NCBI RefSeq assembly: GCF_000285275.1
Contig: NZ_CADO01000034.1
Location: 54,086-118,085, forward strand
Reading direction: 5' to 3'
Length of the DNA stretch: 64,000 nucleotides
DNA from: Acetobacter pasteurianus subsp. pasteurianus LMG 1262 = NBRC 106471
GTDB lineage: Bacteria; Pseudomonadota; Alphaproteobacteria; Acetobacterales; Acetobacteraceae
Shown here: positions 8,375 through 15,271 of the stretch, one piece after another
Layout of the letters: every line of letters starts with the position of its first letter
Position numbering within the stretch: the first letter of the stretch is position 1
The notes under the pieces: generated by a model
Databases searched by the model: none
Seen by the model: the letters and a program-made list of their open reading frames with translations, nothing else
Told to the model about the DNA's origin: nothing
Translations under genes and position numbers: made by a program

Positions 8375-9210
8375 TGCCCCGTTCAGCCTCATCCCCCGCA
8401 ACGCCCGCAGCCACACCCGCCAGCACGCGGCGCAGGTGGTCCAAGTTCTGGTGGCAGGACCATGAGCGAGATCCGGCCTTGCGGTTGTGCAGCCTGGCCG
8501 CACAAGGGTTGTGGATGCGCCTGCTATGCCTGATGCACGAGGCCGAGCCCTACGGCCATTTATGCGTAAACGGCAAACCCCTGCACCCGCGCCAGATTGC
8601 CCAGATGGTGGGCGTAGGCCCCCAGCAGGTGCGCCGCTATATGGCAGAGCTGCAAGATGCCGGTGTGTATGCCACCACGGCGGAGGGTGTGCCGTATTCT
8701 CGCCGCCTGGTGCGAGACCGCGCTGCATCCGATGCCGGGGCCGCGTGGGGCCGCACCGGGGGCAACCCGCAGCTTAAGCCCGATACCCCCGCAGCCGAGG
8801 CAGGGCAGGGGATAACACCCCCACCCAAAGCCAAGGTTATGCTCCAAGAAGCAGAGGCAGAAACAGAGGCAGAAGCAGAACATCCCCTCACCAAGTTCGG
8901 GCCGGACACGGATGCGCGCACGCATCTGTTCAAATCTGGTCTGGCATTTTTGAAAAAAGCCACCGGCAGGCCGGATCGTTCTGCCCGGGCCATTCTGGGC
9001 CGCTGGCTGAAGCTGACGGGGGATGATGCCGCCGTGGTGCTGAACGTGCTGGCAGAATGTGCACGCTTTAACCCCGCCGAACCCGTGGCGTGGATAGATG
9101 CCACTCTGCGCACCCAGTTGCAGATGCGCCCCGCGCCAGAAGAACCCACCAGCCAACACGCCCGCCGCATGGCCGCGTGGGATGGCGTGCCGGATGTGGA
9201 GGGCGTGTAA
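8374..9210 (+). CDS. Phage replication-initiation-like protein
   Basis: About 278 residues from the ATG at 8374, preceded by GGAGG at good spacing and overlapping the previous stop. Residues about 20-105 (KFWWQDHERDPALRLCSLAAQGLWMRLL, then RQIAQMVG and VRRYMAELQDAG) match the winged-helix N-terminal region common in phage replication organiser proteins. A Glu/Ala repeat (EAEAETEAEAE) forms a flexible linker near residue 160-175, and the C-terminal domain is helical. The position in an early operon next to the repressor fits a replication role, but helicase motifs are absent, so it would recruit rather than unwind. Confidence 0.6.
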   Translation: MPRSASSPATPAATPASTRRRWSKFWWQDHERDPALRLCSLAAQGLWMRLLCLMHEAEPYGHLCVNGKPLHPRQIAQMVGVGPQQVRRYMAELQDAGVYATTAEGVPYSRRLVRDRAASDAGAAWGRTGGNPQLKPDTPAAEAGQGITPPPKAKVMLQEAEAETEAEAEHPLTKFGPDTDARTHLFKSGLAFLKKATGRPDRSARAILGRWLKLTGDDAAVVLNVLAECARFNPAEPVAWIDATLRTQLQMRPAPEEPTSQHARRMAAWDGVPDVEGV

Positions 9211-9810
9211 GTGCCGCAACGGGCGCAGATACACCTCGGCAGTGTGCAAGGCGGCACGGCCCAAAAGGGTACAGAACCGCAGGCGCGGGCATATGGTACG
9301 CGCTTGGCGCAGGCGCAGGGTGCGGGGGGCATAACGCACCCGCCCCACGGCGGAGGCTACACGCCCGCGCCACCAGATATACAGGCTCTGTTTGCCGCAA
9401 GGCGTGAAGGTGTGGCGTTAACTGCGCAAGACGTACCACCCAATATGGAGGCCCAAGTGCAGGCGTGCTGGCAGCGTGTGCAACTGGCCATGCAGCCGGT
9501 AAGCCAGCCTATTGTGGCGGCGTGGCTGAAAAAGCTGGGGCAGCTTGTTTCCAACCCACCGGGGGCGGCCGATGCCGCAGCGCAATGCCGCGCCATTTAC
9601 GAAGTATGCGCCGATATACCAGCCGGGGCGTGGTGCCCGCAGGCGCGTCTGGCATGGGCGCGGCAGCCTGCGCGCAATGGTTACCCCGTAGGTGCCCGCT
9701 GGCCAGCCCCGGCGGAATTGCGGGCTGTGCTGCTACCTTTTGCCAACACCATCTGGCGCGATGCCCACGGTTGCAAGGCCCTGCTGGGGCTGCACACACG
9801 CACGCCCTAA
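9211..9810 (+). CDS. Early phage protein of unknown function
   Basis: A 199-residue protein starting with GTG immediately after the previous stop, with a GGAGGG motif 6-7 bases upstream. The first 60 residues are low complexity; residues 75-199 look folded and mostly helical with several Trp and Cys residues (WQRVQLAMQPVSQPIVAAWLKKLGQLV). It is probably co-translated with the replication gene. The layout (replication protein followed by a helical partner) resembles phage helicase-loader pairs, but no diagnostic motif is present, so function is left open. Confidence 0.5.
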   Translation: MPQRAQIHLGSVQGGTAQKGTEPQARAYGTRLAQAQGAGGITHPPHGGGYTPAPPDIQALFAARREGVALTAQDVPPNMEAQVQACWQRVQLAMQPVSQPIVAAWLKKLGQLVSNPPGAADAAAQCRAIYEVCADIPAGAWCPQARLAWARQPARNGYPVGARWPAPAELRAVLLPFANTIWRDAHGCKALLGLHTRTP

Positions 9811-9854
9811 CCCACGCACACTTTGCAAACACCCTTTAAAAACACGGAACACAC

Positions 9855-10394
9855 ATGAAAACACAGGCCACAGCCCAGCACACAACATCCGCCCCCGTTG
9901 GCCTTATGGCGCAGGCCGCGCTCAACAAGCCACGCCGCACAGTGCAGGGCTTGTTACAGGCAGGGGATATTACGCAGGAAGCTGCCGATGCCGCAGAGCG
10001 ATGGTGCCGCAACTATGTGTTTGGCTATTTTGATTATCTGGAACACACCACCCCAACCCCGCAGGGGCAGACTGTGCGGCATGATGCGGTATCCTGGCAG
10101 ATGGTGCGGGCCAAGGCCATGGCGCGCATTACGGCGGTGCGCGATGCGCTGGGCCTGTGTGCACACCAGCGTTTGCGCATGATGCTGGTGGATGATCTTT
10201 CCTTCCGCGCAATGGGGGAGGCGTTGTTCCCCAATATTTCCAGCAGCTCCGCCCAGCGCAAGATTGCGGCGCAATGTGCCCTGGTGCTGGAGCAGCTTGC
10301 CGCGCTGGAGGCCTCGTTCCGCCGTGCGGAGCAGGCCAAAAAGGCCGGAAAGCGCAAAACAGCGCGTGCAGAAAAGGAAGTTTTGCAGGCGTAA
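9855..10394 (+). CDS. Phage regulatory protein, sigma-region-4-like C-terminus
   Basis: A 179-residue protein closing the early operon; a Rho-independent terminator follows within 20 bases. The C-terminal half has a helix-turn-helix-like stretch (LVDDLSFRAMGEALFPNISSSSAQRKI) resembling sigma-70 region 4 and phage late-gene activators, then a basic tail (KKAGKRKTARAEKE). Its place at the end of the early operon suits a late-gene activator or antiterminator. This is inference from context and a weak motif. Confidence 0.55.
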   Translation: MKTQATAQHTTSAPVGLMAQAALNKPRRTVQGLLQAGDITQEAADAAERWCRNYVFGYFDYLEHTTPTPQGQTVRHDAVSWQMVRAKAMARITAVRDALGLCAHQRLRMMLVDDLSFRAMGEALFPNISSSSAQRKIAAQCALVLEQLAALEASFRRAEQAKKAGKRKTARAEKEVLQA

Positions 10395-10414
10395 GCCAAA
10401 AATACGCGTGCAAG

Positions 10415-10452
10415 AAAAAAGGAGCCGATGCACTCGCACCGGCTCCTTTTTT
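10415..10452 (+). terminator. Rho-independent terminator of the early operon
   Basis: A stem GGAGCCG/CGGCTCC (13 bp counting the A/T flanks) ends in TTTTTT at 10447-10452, 20 bases after the stop at 10394. Confidence 0.85.
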
Positions 10453-10630
10453 GCAAAGCGTATGCTGTGCTGTGCGATTTTTTACGCCAGAGCAGCCTGC
10501 GCATATATCTGGCCAAGCCCCTGCAACGTGGCGGGCAGTGGCGGCTTGGCGTGGCTTGGCTTGGCTGTTTGTCCCCCATGTCTGCCAGATGCAGGTTGGG
10601 CTGGGCATCTGCTGCACATGCAGGAACTGC

Positions 10631-10812
10631 CTACCCTACAAAAATGTTTTCTACGGTTGCATCACCTTTTGGTGTGCGGCGCAGGCGCGCATGGCATGTG
10701 GCATGTATAACATTGCCCGCCCCCGCAGTGTTAATGGGCGAGCCAGCGTTGCTGAAACCTGAAATGTTATTGAACGTTAGGGAACTGCGGCCGGATTGAA
10801 AGGGGAAGCATC
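10631..10812 (-). pseudogene. Decayed fragment of a Hint-domain gene
   Basis: Read on the minus strand this stretch gives a short adhesin-like run (LTFNNISGFSNAGSPINTAG), then a Cys (codon 10694-10696) and RRTPKGDATVENIFVG before a stop at 10631. This matches the start of the Hint domain at 56105 (Cys, IRTPKGDVAVEDLRVG) apart from a two-residue gap and a few changes. The rest of the domain is missing. The surrounding 10395-11144 holds no other gene I can support; it becomes strongly AT-rich after 10860. Confidence 0.5.
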
Positions 10813-11144
10813 AGGCTGCCGTTTCTGGTGCGTTTTTAAATGCTGTACCGGAAATAAAGCATATTTCTGATTCTTATATGTATATCATGCAAAAACGCTG
10901 ATGAGGTGGTGTGTTTGGCTTTTTTTCAAAAATAGTAAAATTATGAAAAAGATATTTATATATAAACAAAAGTTTCAAAATTAAAATTAAGACATAATTG
11001 AAAATGGGCTGTTTTTGGTACGGATTGTTTCTATATGATGAAAGTGGTGCTATAAGGCCGCCAGAAAAGTCTGGAACTTTTTTGAAAAAAAAGGAAATTT
11101 TATCAAATTTCATATCTGAACATTATCTGCACATGGAGGTGATT

Positions 11145-11699
11145 ATGAGTATAGGATATGTGAGTGCAGATTGCCCATTTGTAAAACAGGATGAGCAAAA
11201 GAAGATTTTAGAAGAATCTGGATGTCAGGTTATATTCACAGGTTCTTTTTCAAAAAATGGGTCGTCCTTTTTGCAATTTGTGGCACGGCAGAAGGTGGGC
11301 ACACACATTGCTGTGGCGCAAATGGATTGTATTGTAAGCAGCTGGCGGCATTTGCGTGATATTATCCTGCAGGTTCAGAACCAGAACTGCGCGCTTATTT
11401 CTGTAAAAGAGCCGTGGGTGAACACACGCGCAGAACGCAGCACGCTTATGCTGGAAATTTTGGACGGGCTGGAAGAACTTGAAAAACGCTTTATACGCCA
11501 ACGCATGTCTACAGGCCGGCACAAGGCCATGTCTGCCGGGTGCCGCATGGGGCGGCCCTGCAAATTAACGCAACTCCAGCATGAGGCCGTGGCACAGGCG
11601 CGCGCCAGAGGCCATACTTTGCGTGAAATTGCCAAGGAATATAATGTAAGTATCAGTATGATTTCGCGGTTATTGAAAAAGATACCCCGTAAATCATAA
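11145..11699 (+). CDS. Serine-recombinase homologue lacking catalytic residues
   Basis: A 184-residue protein from the ATG at 11145, which has GGAGG five bases upstream; an upstream in-frame start at 10998 would add an unlikely AT-rich leader. The fold follows resolvases: an N-terminal IGY strand, a GCQVIF segment, a VAQMDCIVSSWRHL helix, a GLEELEKRFIRQRMSTGRHKA long helix, and a C-terminal helix-turn-helix (LREIAKEYNVSISMISRLLKK). The residues expected at YARVS and LDRLGRS (nucleophile Ser and catalytic Args) are absent, so it should not cut DNA. It may be a DNA-binding regulator. Codon and base composition are more AT-rich than in the neighbours. Confidence 0.75.
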   Translation: MSIGYVSADCPFVKQDEQKKILEESGCQVIFTGSFSKNGSSFLQFVARQKVGTHIAVAQMDCIVSSWRHLRDIILQVQNQNCALISVKEPWVNTRAERSTLMLEILDGLEELEKRFIRQRMSTGRHKAMSAGCRMGRPCKLTQLQHEAVAQARARGHTLREIAKEYNVSISMISRLLKKIPRKS

Positions 11700-11708
11700 A
11701 CTCATGTG

Positions 11709-11752
11709 TTCAGGAACGTGGCCCTATGTGTTGTGGGGGCCATATTCCTGAA
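11709..11752. terminator. Long hairpin between convergent genes
   Basis: Arms TTCAGGAAcgTGGCCC and GGGCCAtaTTCCTGAA (two mismatched positions) around an 11-14 base loop lie between the convergent recombinase-like and Hint genes; A/T-rich bases flank both sides, so it may terminate either transcript. Confidence 0.6.
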
Positions 11753-11780
11753 CGCGCTTTGTTTAAAAAAATATTTTATA

Positions 11781-12881
11781 TTACTTGTGGTTTTTACGAG
11801 GGCCGTGGAAATCATGCGTCATGTACGGAATGGTATCCAGAATCTGGATAGACAGCAGCCCCATTTTGTTTTTGCTGCGCTCTGATGTCATGGGCAGGTG
11901 GGCGTGGCCATCTGTCCAGCGGCCGGGCTCACCATCATGTTCATGCCAGCCGGGCAGGTCTTTCTCCATATGTGAAGAAATCTTGCGGGGCTTTCTGTTT
12001 TCCTGAAGGGTAATTTCCCCCACGCGCACGCCCAGGCGGCGTTTATCCTGCACATAGGGGGCAATAACATCTACCGGCCTGCTTGCGCGGGAGGAAAGAT
12101 GTACTTCATGCACATTTGGCGGCAGCATGAACATGGCCAGATTGTTTTGTTCACGCATTTTGCGGATAAGCTTGCCGGTATCCGTAATCAGGCTGAGGTC
12201 ATGCTCATGCGTTATTTCGGGCGGTTCAAACAGGCTGTGGCTCAGGCCGCGGCTTTTGGCGCGGGCCAAAAGGCGGTGGTATAGCGCGCCCACAACTTCG
12301 CGCTCTGTTACCACGGGGGCATCTGTGCGGGTGTGCCAGTGGGTGTTGTTGGGGCAGGGGGGCAGGGCGCTGGCTACCAGCAGGCCTTCGGCCACAATAA
12401 TGGCGGGGCCATCTGTTTCCAGCGGGTAGGCGATGTAGCGCTCAAACGTGTGGTCGTAAAAAATGGAAAGCCGGTTGACCAGCAGGGCTGCGGGCACAAA
12501 CTTGTTTTCAAAAAACAGGCACTGGTCTGGTGTCAGCAGCACATCCTGCGTGGGCAGCCCATCTGCAATGGCATCTTGCAGCACGCGTATGGGGTATCCG
12601 GCCTCATCTTCTGGCAGGCCGGGCAGCACGCACACATGCTGAGCCATAACCTTGGTGATGGGGGCAGGCATTTCTGCCATTTCCGGATCATACGTTACCA
12701 GCACATGGCCGGGGGTAAGGCTTTGAACAGGCTGCGGCCCGCTTTGGGTATGGATGTTGGTATTATGGAGAACGCCCGGCACAGAGGTATCTGGATGGCG
12801 TGCGGAGGCACCATCGGGAAGGGTCTGATCGGATTTGTCGTGAATGTCATGCACAACCGCATGGCGGGGAAGCGCTGTCAT
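11781..12881 (-). CDS. Degenerate Hint-domain protein
   Basis: A 366-residue relative of the other Hint proteins. The alignment runs through PGLPEDEAGYPIRVLQDAIADG, CLFFENKFVPAALLVN, SIFYDHTFERY and the C-terminal block (SSRASRPVDVIAPY, KRRLGVRVGEITL, GRWTDGHAHLPM). However, the catalytic first Cys is missing: the matching stretch reads VLHNTNIHTQSG, and the conserved His of TAEH is Gln in TPDQC. There is also almost no N-terminal passenger (about 40 residues). It should therefore be unable to self-process. It sits in the AT-rich cargo region with the dead recombinase and the decayed Hint fragment. Confidence 0.8.
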   Translation of the reverse strand: MTALPRHAVVHDIHDKSDQTLPDGASARHPDTSVPGVLHNTNIHTQSGPQPVQSLTPGHVLVTYDPEMAEMPAPITKVMAQHVCVLPGLPEDEAGYPIRVLQDAIADGLPTQDVLLTPDQCLFFENKFVPAALLVNRLSIFYDHTFERYIAYPLETDGPAIIVAEGLLVASALPPCPNNTHWHTRTDAPVVTEREVVGALYHRLLARAKSRGLSHSLFEPPEITHEHDLSLITDTGKLIRKMREQNNLAMFMLPPNVHEVHLSSRASRPVDVIAPYVQDKRRLGVRVGEITLQENRKPRKISSHMEKDLPGWHEHDGEPGRWTDGHAHLPMTSERSKNKMGLLSIQILDTIPYMTHDFHGPRKNHK

Positions 12882-13496
12882 TTCTTCCTTCTGACTTACA
12901 CCACGGAAAACAACTTCCGTATCTGTGCTTCAACATAAAATGTTCCTTGATCCTGACAGGACAAGGCGCATCCAGAACTTTTTTTCAAAACCTGAGAAAT
13001 AAGGCATACATGCCTAATGTATGTTGCAACTGCATTCATCAGGCCTTGATTGCGCCATACTGTACCAGCCATAAAAAATTTGCCAAGCTATAAAAGCAAA
13101 TAAACCATGCCGAAGCTTAGTTTATCATTTTACTATGTTGTGTATATGTAAATCTAACTTAAGTAAAAATAAAAATAATATAAATAAACGCAAAAAGTAA
13201 TTTTCTTATTTATTGAAATTTGTACAGATTTTGTGCGTCGTTGTCATGAAAAGTGCATTTATGCAAAAGACACGGGCAAGCTAAAAATTGGAAAACTGAA
13301 AATTATAACAACAATCTGAGGATTTTTTTCCAATGCGGGGCGGTCTGTAAATATTTCTTTAACGCGATTATCAATTTGTTATAGGTGCCCTTTGCAATCT
13401 ATGTAATTTAAGTATATCTGAAATGCATTGCCGTTATGGTTAGCAGAAGCCTTCCCCCCCGCCGTTATGGCAGGGGAAAAGGACTTGGCTGTGGTG
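12882..13496. other. AT-rich gene-free stretch
   Basis: About 615 bases between the degenerate Hint gene (its promoter side) and the 3' end of the radical SAM gene. The 13080-13330 part is almost pure A/T. A 14-bp palindrome, AGGCATACATGCCT (13002-13015), overlaps a second inverted pair (ATACAT/ATGTAT) and may be a regulator site. No coding sequence is supported. Confidence 0.5.
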
Positions 13497-14840
13497 TTAG
13501 TAAATATCGAAGTCGTTATTGCCGGTGGAGGAAAAAGCCATGCGGCGTTCTGTAAGATCCAAAATCCACGAGGACATGTCAGACCGGGTGCGCGGCGGAA
13601 ACGGCAGCCGCTTGAAGATGGAGCGCATGGAGTAGAACTTTTTATACATCCACTGAATGCGGGCTTCCATTTCCTTGGGGGAGCAGTTCTTGGGCCAGAT
13701 CTGGCAGATTTGGCCGGGCCAGCGGTCAATTTCTGGCGCGTTGATAATACGGCCTGCCTTTTCCATACGGTTAAACAGCGCCGTGCCCTTGGTGGGCGTA
13801 AGGATGTTGAAATACGCCGCAGGCACCTTGTGTTCTTCCAGAAAGGAGATGGTGGCGCGGTAGATATCGTGATCTTCATCATCAAAACCGAAGATGAAGT
13901 TGAGCGAGTAGCTGATATCGCGCTGGCGCAGGTTTTCAAACATTTCGTGGTAGCGGCTGGCTTTGTTCCAGCCTTTGCGCATGCCGTCCAGAATATCCTT
14001 ATCAATACTTTCAATACCGATATTCACGTGCATCACGCCGGATTTGCGTGCCAGATCGAGAAATTCCTTATCCAGACACAAATTGGAAGACCACAGGGTA
14101 GACCAGCGAATACCCAGCGGCACCAGCCCTTCCATCAGTTCCATGGCGCGGCTTTTCTTGCCGCCAAAGTTGCTTTCACCAAAAAAGAAGTGGCTGCCAC
14201 GGTTCTTGATGAGCTTGAGCTCATTCACCATTTCGTCCACCGGGCGCCAGCGGTAGCGGCCACCAAGGTAGAACCGTTCGGAGCAGAAATCGCACACAAA
14301 CGGGCACCCGCGGGAGGACTGCACCGCAAAAGTGCGGAAGGGGCCAAACTTTTTAAGGTCCAGCAGGTCATACCGTGGGGCGGGCAGGCCGTTCAGTTCC
14401 TTAAGCGGTGTGGCGCGGTAAATGCTTTTCAGCCGGTTGGCTGCGGCATCTTCGAGCATTTCCTTCCAGATGGGTTCGGCCTCACCCACGCCCACGGCAT
14501 CTACGTGCTCGGCGGCTTCTTCGGCGTTAAAATACACATGGGGGCCACCCATAATTACTTTTACGCCGCGTTTACGAAATTCCTTGGCAATATCGTAAGC
14601 GCGGTAGGAATGGAGGGTCCAGGCCGTAAGGGCCACAACATCCACCGGCGCATCAAAATCTATATCTTCAAGCTGTTCATCCAGCAGCGTGACCTTCCAC
14701 TCTGGCGGGGTCAGGGCGGCAAGGTACGGCAGGGGGAGCGGGACCATCTGTCGGCGCTTGGTTTTGAACAGCGTTCGGTCCGTAGGGGCTTTATAATGCG
14801 TGGGCTGAATGATCAGGAGGCGTAGGTCATTTGCTGGCAT
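13497..14840 (-). CDS. B12-binding radical SAM protein
   Basis: About 447 residues from ATG 14840 (MPANDL); an upstream in-frame start at 14975 adds 45 unlikely residues. The N-terminal 140 residues form a cobalamin-binding Rossmann-like domain (LRLLIIQPTHYKAP, VDVVALTAWTLHSYRAYDIA, VIMGGPHV, GEAEPIW). The radical SAM cluster motif is Cys179-x3-Cys183-x2-Cys186 (RGCPFVCDFC), followed by GIESIDKDILDGM and GFDDED, as in class B methylases and related enzymes. It should bind a 4Fe-4S cluster, SAM and a cobalamin; the substrate is unknown. I considered hopanoid methylases but the N-terminus does not fit them. It lies alone within the prophage cargo stretch. Confidence 0.8.
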   Translation of the reverse strand: MPANDLRLLIIQPTHYKAPTDRTLFKTKRRQMVPLPLPYLAALTPPEWKVTLLDEQLEDIDFDAPVDVVALTAWTLHSYRAYDIAKEFRKRGVKVIMGGPHVYFNAEEAAEHVDAVGVGEAEPIWKEMLEDAAANRLKSIYRATPLKELNGLPAPRYDLLDLKKFGPFRTFAVQSSRGCPFVCDFCSERFYLGGRYRWRPVDEMVNELKLIKNRGSHFFFGESNFGGKKSRAMELMEGLVPLGIRWSTLWSSNLCLDKEFLDLARKSGVMHVNIGIESIDKDILDGMRKGWNKASRYHEMFENLRQRDISYSLNFIFGFDDEDHDIYRATISFLEEHKVPAAYFNILTPTKGTALFNRMEKAGRIINAPEIDRWPGQICQIWPKNCSPKEMEARIQWMYKKFYSMRSIFKRLPFPPRTRSDMSSWILDLTERRMAFSSTGNNDFDIY

Positions 14841-15271
14841 GTGGGTATCAGGATCTGCTGAATTAAAAGAAAAAACGGGCAGATGGTGCCCCTTTGTTAC
14901 AGAATATACATAAGCAGGGGTGGGGGGCTGTCCACCTCCGCTCAAGCATGGCGGATGTGTGCCCACCGTAACCAAACGCAGCCCCTAAGCTGGCCTGCGG
15001 GGTGGCGGTAAGGCGCGGCGTGCGCCGTAATAACAGGGATGCACGCAGGGCATGGATTTGGCATATCCATGCGCGCACTGCAATGCGGCGGGGCCGGGCT
15101 TTTGGCATGGCTCCCATGCCTGCAAGTGGGGTCCGTGGCGGGCTGATCTTGCGCGGGGTGTGGGGGCCAGCAGGGGCCAAGGCAGGGCGCGGGGTAAAAC
15201 CTGCGTGTAGGGTGGTGTTGCAGTATATATAAGGGGCATTGGCATATGGGCTGGCGGCGTAAAGGGGCGGG
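14841..15271. other. Divergent promoter region, no gene supported
   Basis: About 430 bases separate the start of the radical SAM gene from that of the acyltransferase. The part from 14940 is GC-rich and stop-poor by composition, giving spurious frames on both strands; none has a family pattern or a good ribosome-binding site. It must hold the two divergent promoters. Confidence 0.4.

Noticed and set aside
10428..10799. 123-residue plus-strand frame in the region after the early terminator
   Set aside because: No domain; its 3' part is antisense to the Hint remnant at 10631-10812, which explains its apparent pattern.
13428..14825. 465-residue plus-strand frame opposite the radical SAM gene
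   Set aside because: It is the mirror of a gene with intact CxxxCxxC motif; the translation resembles no protein family.
13497..14840. Hopanoid C-2 or C-3 methylase (HpnP/HpnR)
   Set aside because: Both are B12 radical SAM enzymes and acetic acid bacteria make methylhopanoids, but the N-terminal sequence here does not match the pattern I recall for either, and no hopanoid gene is near.
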